Positions 62,817-64,000 of a stretch of DNA of 64,000 bases are shown piece after piece. The position numbers were made by a program, and so were the translations under genes. Position 1 is the first letter of the stretch; each line of letters starts with the position of its first letter. The notes beneath the pieces were generated by a model. The model had not been told where the DNA came from and made no database searches. It saw nothing but the letters and a program-made list of their open reading frames with translations. Origin of the DNA: an uncultured Bacilli bacterium (GTDB taxonomy: Bacteria; Bacillota_I; Bacilli_A; RF39; UBA660); the NCBI GenBank assembly GCA_934154785.1, contig CAKPGL010000004.1:1-64000 (forward strand), in the 5' to 3' direction.

Positions 62817-63437
62817 ATGGAAAAGAAATCTCTTCGTATAGCGGCTATAATATTTTTAATATTATTAGCGGTAGTTTTATTCTTTATATTAAGAGATAAA
62901 CCAAATAAATCTAATGATAATACAGATCCTATTACAGAAGATACTCGTAAATTTAAAGAAGAATACGAGGAAGTAAATTCTGATGCAGGCGCTATTAAAA
63001 TTACAATTCCTAGTAACGCTCCAGTAAAATATTTATCTTCTGATGAACTTTTTACAAAAATAGAAAATAAAGAAAACTTTGTTGTTTACATTGGTTTTCC
63101 TACTTGCCCTTGGTGCCGTAATATTGTAAATGTATTATTTGATACCGCTAATGATAATGGTGCTACGATATACTATATTAATGCAAGAGAATTAAAAAGT
63201 AGTTCTTTAGAGAACTATAATAAAATATATGAATTATTGTATGACTACTTAGATACTGATCAAACAGGTAATAAGGTATTATATGTACCAGATGTATATT
63301 TCTTTAAAGATGGTAGCATAGTAGGACATCATTTAGATAGTGTTGCGAGTCAAACTAATCCTAAAGTATTATTAAATAGTACACAAAAAAAAGAGTTAAA
63401 AAGTATTTATCAAGATTTATTTAACAAAATAAAGTAG
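62817..63437 (+). CDS. Membrane-anchored thioredoxin-like protein (CPWC)
   Basis: The 206-residue protein has an N-terminal membrane helix (about 7-25) and an outer thioredoxin-like domain with FVVYIGFPTCPWCRNIVNVLF (active-site CPWC) and VPDVYFFKDGSIVGHH (cis-Pro loop). It is probably an extracellular thiol-disulfide enzyme. It stands beside the cysteine-bearing lipoprotein, a possible substrate. Confidence 0.75.
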   Translation: MEKKSLRIAAIIFLILLAVVLFFILRDKPNKSNDNTDPITEDTRKFKEEYEEVNSDAGAIKITIPSNAPVKYLSSDELFTKIENKENFVVYIGFPTCPWCRNIVNVLFDTANDNGATIYYINARELKSSSLENYNKIYELLYDYLDTDQTGNKVLYVPDVYFFKDGSIVGHHLDSVASQTNPKVLLNSTQKKELKSIYQDLFNKIK

Positions 63438-63455
63438 GAAACTACTTTTTTTCTT
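63431..63455 (+). terminator. Intrinsic terminator overlapping the thioredoxin-like gene stop
   Basis: AAAGTAG (63431-63437) pairs with CTACTTT (63442-63448) over GAAA, then seven T; the stop codon TAG is inside the 5' arm. Confidence 0.75.
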
Positions 63456-63555
63456 TAGTTTTATTAATTATTTTAACGTAAATAAATTAATATTAATTAA
63501 AAGAAATTATGTTAAAAAAGTTAAACTTAATATAATAAAGTGAAAGGAGGTAAAA

Positions 63556-64000
63556 ATGAAAAAAGGAATAGATATTTCTACATTTCAGGGTAAATTATCA
63601 GAACAAGATTGGCGTAATATAAAAAATAGTGGTATTGATTTTGCTATTATTAGAATAGGTTATACCGGTTATGGAACAGCTAAATCAAAACAAAAGGATG
63701 ACCAGTTTGAAAATAACTATGCACAATGTAAAAAAATAGGTATGCCTGTAGGTGTATATTGGTATTCTTGTGCTGTAACAGAAGAAGAAGCTATTGAAGA
63801 AGCTAAACTTACTTTAAAATATCTAGAAGGTAAACAATTAGAATATCCCGTTTATATAGATACAGAAGATAATCATAATACTAAAAAATATTCTAAGGAG
63901 AGTCAATATTCTATAGGTAAAAATAGACTTACTAAAGTTATCAATGCTTACTGTAAATATATTGAAGAAAGAAAATATTATGTAGGTATATATGCATCAC
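63556..64000 (+). CDS. GH25 family lysozyme, N-terminal part (cut by the window end)
   Basis: The visible 148 residues begin MKKGIDISTFQGKLSEQDW and continue with FAIIRIGYTGYGT, GVYWYSCAVTEEEA and YPVYIDTED, the barrel and acidic active-site pattern (DxE-type) of GH25 muramidases. No signal peptide is present at the N-terminus, so it may be phage-derived, released by a holin, or spore-related. ATG 63556 follows AAAGGAGG. The gene continues beyond 64000. Confidence 0.85.
   Translation, partial: MKKGIDISTFQGKLSEQDWRNIKNSGIDFAIIRIGYTGYGTAKSKQKDDQFENNYAQCKKIGMPVGVYWYSCAVTEEEAIEEAKLTLKYLEGKQLEYPVYIDTEDNHNTKKYSKESQYSIGKNRLTKVINAYCKYIEERKYYVGIYAS

Noticed and set aside
1..64000. CRISPR arrays, prophage structural genes or rRNA operons beyond the first 70 bases
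   Set aside because: No regularly spaced direct repeats, no capsid or tail genes and no further rRNA sequence were seen.
1..64000. Recoded TGA (Mollicute genetic code 4)
   Set aside because: Trp is written TGG in conserved positions and several intact genes (yqfD, cdd, the nucleotidyltransferase, tex) end properly at TGA.

Overview
The window is strongly A+T-rich DNA from a low-GC Gram-positive (Bacillota). Evidence: PolC-type DNA polymerase III, RNase J, a T-box leader before a class II glycyl-tRNA synthetase, a PerR/rubrerythrin operon, a CIRCE operator, full AAGGAGGTGATT-type Shine-Dalgarno sites, and the sporulation pair yqfC-yqfD. TGA is used as a normal stop, so this is not a recoded Mycoplasma, although ClpB lacks its N domain as in Mollicutes. 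An uncultured gut-type Bacilli lineage is my best guess, at low confidence.

Layout. 1-6000: tail of a 5S rRNA gene, a U32 peptidase/tRNA-hydroxylation pair, greA, a Fic protein, and clpB under CIRCE. 6000-8580: yqfC-yqfD-(VanZ-like)-ybeY. 8580-18500: an accessory island between ybeY and cdd, genes that usually lie close together. It is edged by decayed MobV relaxase, IS3, IS4, serine-recombinase and DinD remnants. Its intact core is a short Rel protein, an 18-codon peptide gene, a C39-type peptidase fusion, a small protein, a YcaO cyclodehydratase ending in PHPFP, a nucleotidyltransferase-fold protein and a thiamine-phosphate synthase. 18500-30430: core genes cdd-era-yqzL-recO, T-box-glyS, a surface/membrane protein, prfA-prmC, polC. 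30430-36200: YhcG-type nuclease, UV endonuclease uvsE, a broken collagen-like gene, and a nuclease/CmpB/glycosyltransferase operon. 36200-47300: polA, ruvAB-galE, a coiled-coil membrane protein pair, queA-miaA, RNase J. 47400-64000: membrane glycosyltransferase-like proteins, uppP, an unknown gene behind a terminator-bearing leader, tRNA-Gly plus a decayed inverted copy, D,D-carboxypeptidase, perR-rbr, two glycosyltransferases, dinB, tex, envelope thioredoxin-like proteins and the start of a GH25 lysozyme.

The main discovery candidate is the island operon at 9459-16064. A leader ORF overlapping a strong terminator precedes rel. A tiny Cys-Thr-Ala-ending peptide gene with a perfect Shine-Dalgarno is then followed by azoline-forming YcaO machinery, translationally coupled to an intact-looking ThiE. 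This looks like a ribosomal peptide (RiPP) pathway with an unusual thiamine-type enzyme. Other regulatory finds are near-identical LexA-like palindromes in the ruvA and dinB promoters, a PerR-type box at perR, a CIRCE element enclosing the clpB -35, and a recurrent terminator plus extended -10 architecture.
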